A stretch of DNA of 64,000 bases from Symsagittifera roscoffensis (Eukaryota; Xenacoelomorpha; Acoela; Convolutidae): contig NC_087063.1 in NCBI RefSeq assembly GCF_963678635.1, positions 80,895,574 to 80,959,573 of the forward strand, read 5' to 3'. The number at the start of each line of letters is the position of its first letter. The first letter of the stretch is position 1. A program made the position numbers and the translations under genes. A model generated the notes under the pieces. The model worked only from the letters and a program-made list of their open reading frames with translations, did no database searches and was not told the origin of the DNA. Positions 61,780 through 64,000 of this stretch are shown one piece after another.

Positions 61780-64000
61780 GTACACTAATTTTTTCCGACC
61801 ATCCATGTGAGAAGGAAAGGAAGGCACTATTTGAGAATCAATGAACGTAGCGAAGAAACTTATATATACGTAATGATGTTTTGTTTTTCAGGAGAAAGAC
61901 AAAACTTATTAATCGCGGTTTGACTTATGATTTCTTTTTAGAATTACAAAGCGAACAAGAATTGCGCGTTAAATTGCGCCCGGTCCACATTAAGAAAATA
62001 TTTAGCTCTCATTCGAATTTTTTCAGTTTTTTTCAGGATATTTAATTTGCTGACAGTCAGTAATGACTTGAAGATTTGAAAAAGTTATTTTTTCACAGGA
62101 GAGTGTAAAACTTGCAAGACGAGACATTGAACAGATCACGAGTGCTTTGAAACTATCTGCAGTGATAGAACCACCCAACTTACCATTGATGCAACTGGAG
62201 TCATTTCTCGAATCAGAAGCACAGACGCTGAGAGCAATGAAGAAGGAGCGAATGGATAAGTTTAATAAGTTGATGTGTACCGCGAATGAGTTGTGCAAGG
62301 AGCTGGGGGAGAGGTTTACGACTACGGTGCAGCCGGATCAAATCCCGGCCGAGTGTGAACTGGAATCCATAAGAAATGACGTTGAGAGGTGTGTTAATTA
62401 ATACGCCTTCGATTAGCTAGCGTTACCAGAATCATCTTTTCAGTCGAAGATAAGGCCCATTAGTCAGTTATTGGACTAAGTTCAGAACTGTTTTTTTTCT
62501 GTTTATTTTGAAATTAATAATAGGCGTCAAACCGGTCTTTTTGAATAGATAGATATTCACCGTATTTGGTGCCCAAAATGTAACTTTTATCGTAAAAAAA
62601 CCCAGGACCAGGCAAAAGATAGCACTATAAGGCTTACGCAGTTCTTTTTAAATTTGATTACGCTTGCGATAAGCAAGCGTTATCAAACAGAGATATTGAC
62701 TGTTTTTTGGGGTTAATAACTTGTTTAACAAAATCACTTAAATCTGTAGACTTCATTCACGTGTGCACGTGCAAATTTAAGTTAAACTTCCGGTCTACTG
62801 TTACTATTGACCAGTTTTTTAAAAAGTAATGTCTAAGTTTTTGAAGACAAAATATTCCGTTTCAAATTTTTTTTTTCGGACTATCGTTAGTCTGATTATG
62901 TTTTGTCGGCTTTGTTGCCGCATCACGGAATTTTCTTGTTTTACAAATTATTTACAGAAAAACATATGATAGCCTGCATCAAAATCAAACTTTATTAGGT
63001 TTTCAGGCACACGTGGTTTTTGAGAAAAATACTACGCCTGAGGTGGTAAAGGTCCTGTGTTTGAATCTGGCCAGAACTTTTTTCCCTTTCGAAAAATTGT
63101 CGACCTGTTGTGTCTGCGTATATATGGTCGACTTAGTTGCCTTGCTACGGATTTTTGCTAGATTGTAAGTAATCTTTATTGTAACTGAAAGTGCTTTGAT
63201 TTCTTACTGTATTTTGTAAACTTACTAAGTTGGTAATTTTTTTTTCGTTTTTGTGCTGGTTTGTTTGGCTTCAATTGTTTTTGCTTATGTTTTATCAATT
63301 GAGTGACATAGTTAAGCTTTATTTTAAAGGAAAAATAGATTTTTACGCTTTTGTGTGTTTCGGAACTTTCAAAAGATTTTCAATTGAAAACAATTTTGCT
63401 CAACGGGAGTCTAACCAACTTTTGCCGGCTTAGTTGCCGATCAATTTTTGTGGCGGAATGTTTTTTAAACACCAGTTATTGTGTTTTTGAAAGTGTTTTC
63501 GGCAAATTGAACATCATTCCTGACAAATATCTGAAAACTTGTAGTTATGGTTTTTTCGAAATGTTCTTTTTTTCGACTTAGTGGCTTTTGTTTCTTCTTC
63601 TGTCTGCTAGCTTGCCATGCTATGTGTTTGTGTGTGTGCGTACGTTCGTGTGTGGTATTGCAAGTGGTGCGAAGCTCCGCTTCGCCTCTGTGTGTAAAAA
63701 TGTGGCTAATGTTGCAGTTTTATTGGTGGGCAAATTGAATTTTAAATTTGATTCTTGTTGTTTTTTTTCAGGCTGAAGTTCGTCAAGATTGAGAGAGTGA
63801 CACAAGCGGAGGAGCTAAAAGAGAGCATCAAAGATCTCTACGAAGACCTCGAGGAGAGATGGGAAGACACTTCTCTCTCTAGACATCTACTGGGACTAGA
63901 AACAGCCAACCTTCTCTCCCTCTCGTCTCTGAAAGACCTCGAGAACCTCCATCATCAGTTGGAAAGAAAACGAGACGCTTTACGGGAAAAGGCAATGAAT
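61561..64000 (+). CDS. PRC1: PRC1/Ase1/MAP65-family microtubule bundling protein, N-terminal part
   Basis: Joining 61561-61779, 62099-62388 and 63772-64000 gives 246 residues that run off the window. Phases agree (0, then 2) and splice sites are GT-AG. The text aligns with animal PRC1 from near its N-terminus: IWDEIGVNESCQAERVEEAL, then QLESFLESEAQTLRAMKKER with NELCKELGERF, then ESIRNDVERLKFVKIERVTQ. This is the dimerisation domain and start of the rod, all predicted helix. PRC1 proteins form antiparallel dimers that cross-link microtubules in the spindle midzone and recruit kinesin-4 for cytokinesis. The spectrin-like microtubule-binding domain would lie beyond the window. A 10 nt 5' UTR piece may follow an acceptor at 61550 (TTCTTTTCAG). 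Intron 2 holds a SINE copy. Confidence 0.85.
62099..62388 (+). CDS. PRC1: PRC1-like second coding exon
   Basis: Starts after TTTTTTCACAG with ESVKLARRDIEQITSALKLS and ends GTTGAGAG/GTGTGT in phase 2. It is helical and charged throughout. Confidence 0.87.
62640..63440 (+). repeat. SINE-related region in PRC1-like intron 2
   Basis: TACGCCTGAGGTGGTAAAGG (A box, near 63032) and CCTGTGTTTGAATCTGGCCAG (B box, near 63054) are followed by AACTTTTTTCCC, matching the copies at 50575 and 52040. The 5' side (GCGATAAGCAAGCGTTATCA near 62667) resembles 50600 and 48770, and the word GGCTTAGTTGCCGATCA near 63427 resembles its 3' part. It may contain more than one copy. Confidence 0.6.
63772..64000 (+). CDS. 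PRC1: PRC1-like third coding exon, cut by the window end
   Basis: Starts after TTTTTTTTCAG; AG plus G completes an arginine codon. It codes for LKFVKIERVTQAEELKESIK, then DLYEDLEERWEDTSL and SLKDLENLHHQLERKRDALR. No donor is reached before position 64000. Confidence 0.87.

Noticed and set aside
62389-63771. A missing PRC1-like exon between 62388 and 63772
   Set aside because: The direct join keeps phase and aligns without a gap to the family, so no extra exon is needed.
63588-63776. Short hydrophobic open frames near the window end
   Set aside because: They lie in the T-rich tail of the intron before the third PRC1-like exon and run over its acceptor.

Overview
This window is nuclear DNA from an animal, most likely an invertebrate. 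It is AT-rich, its genes are split by GT-AG introns, and it carries LINEs, Ty3/Gypsy elements, a Penelope-like fragment, tRNA-derived SINEs and MITEs. I cannot name the species. Three scaffold gaps are present: 200 N at 7683-7882, 23 N at 20956-20978 and 200 N at 39990-40189.

Right half (26157-64000). Two real genes lie here, both on the + strand. The first is a 15-exon homologue of LRRC43, a leucine-rich-repeat protein. It runs from 26157 to the stop at 60217 and codes for about 616 residues. All exon phases join and the splice sites are GT-AG, but the gene is stretched to 34 kb by introns full of transposons. About 1.3 kb downstream, a PRC1/Ase1/MAP65-family gene (midzone microtubule bundler) starts at 61561. 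Three exons are visible and it runs off the window. Both end exons of the LRRC43 gene have broken copies nearby: exon 1 is repeated directly at 26618-26745, and exon 14 is repeated inverted at 61376-61500.

The most unusual object fills intron 9 (35275-43418). It is an 8.1 kb giant inverted repeat. Each end is a Tc1/mariner-like terminal inverted repeat next to a TA dinucleotide. Inside each arm sits the same foldback hairpin, followed by the same 5' LTR-gag-pol part of a Ty3/Gypsy element, reading inward. Both arms share the same in-frame stop codons, so they look like copies of one already dead element. The left arm later lost most of protease and reverse transcriptase; the right arm gained a 193 bp MITE. 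The assembly gap in the right arm is flanked by an 868/865 bp duplicated segment that is probably an unmerged contig overlap. The right end of the element lies only about 20 bp before the exon 10 acceptor.

Left half (1-26156). This part is mostly gene remains and repeats. In order they are: short tandem repeats; a broken protein-tyrosine-phosphatase-like exon (1626-2199, minus); two opposed arrays of a ~110 bp repeat (2590-4440 and 5000-6110); a 442 bp foldback MITE; a secreted EGF plus fibrinogen-like gene fragment (7067-7599) that is frameshifted and cut off before the first gap; Penelope-like and LINE reverse-transcriptase remains on the minus strand; a dense palindromic cluster (14250-14540); and a decayed Ty3/Gypsy element (15780-20955). 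After the 23 N gap comes a block with much higher GC (20981-23864). It carries one long, mutated coding frame that I do not recognise and is the best candidate in the window for transferred or virus-derived DNA.
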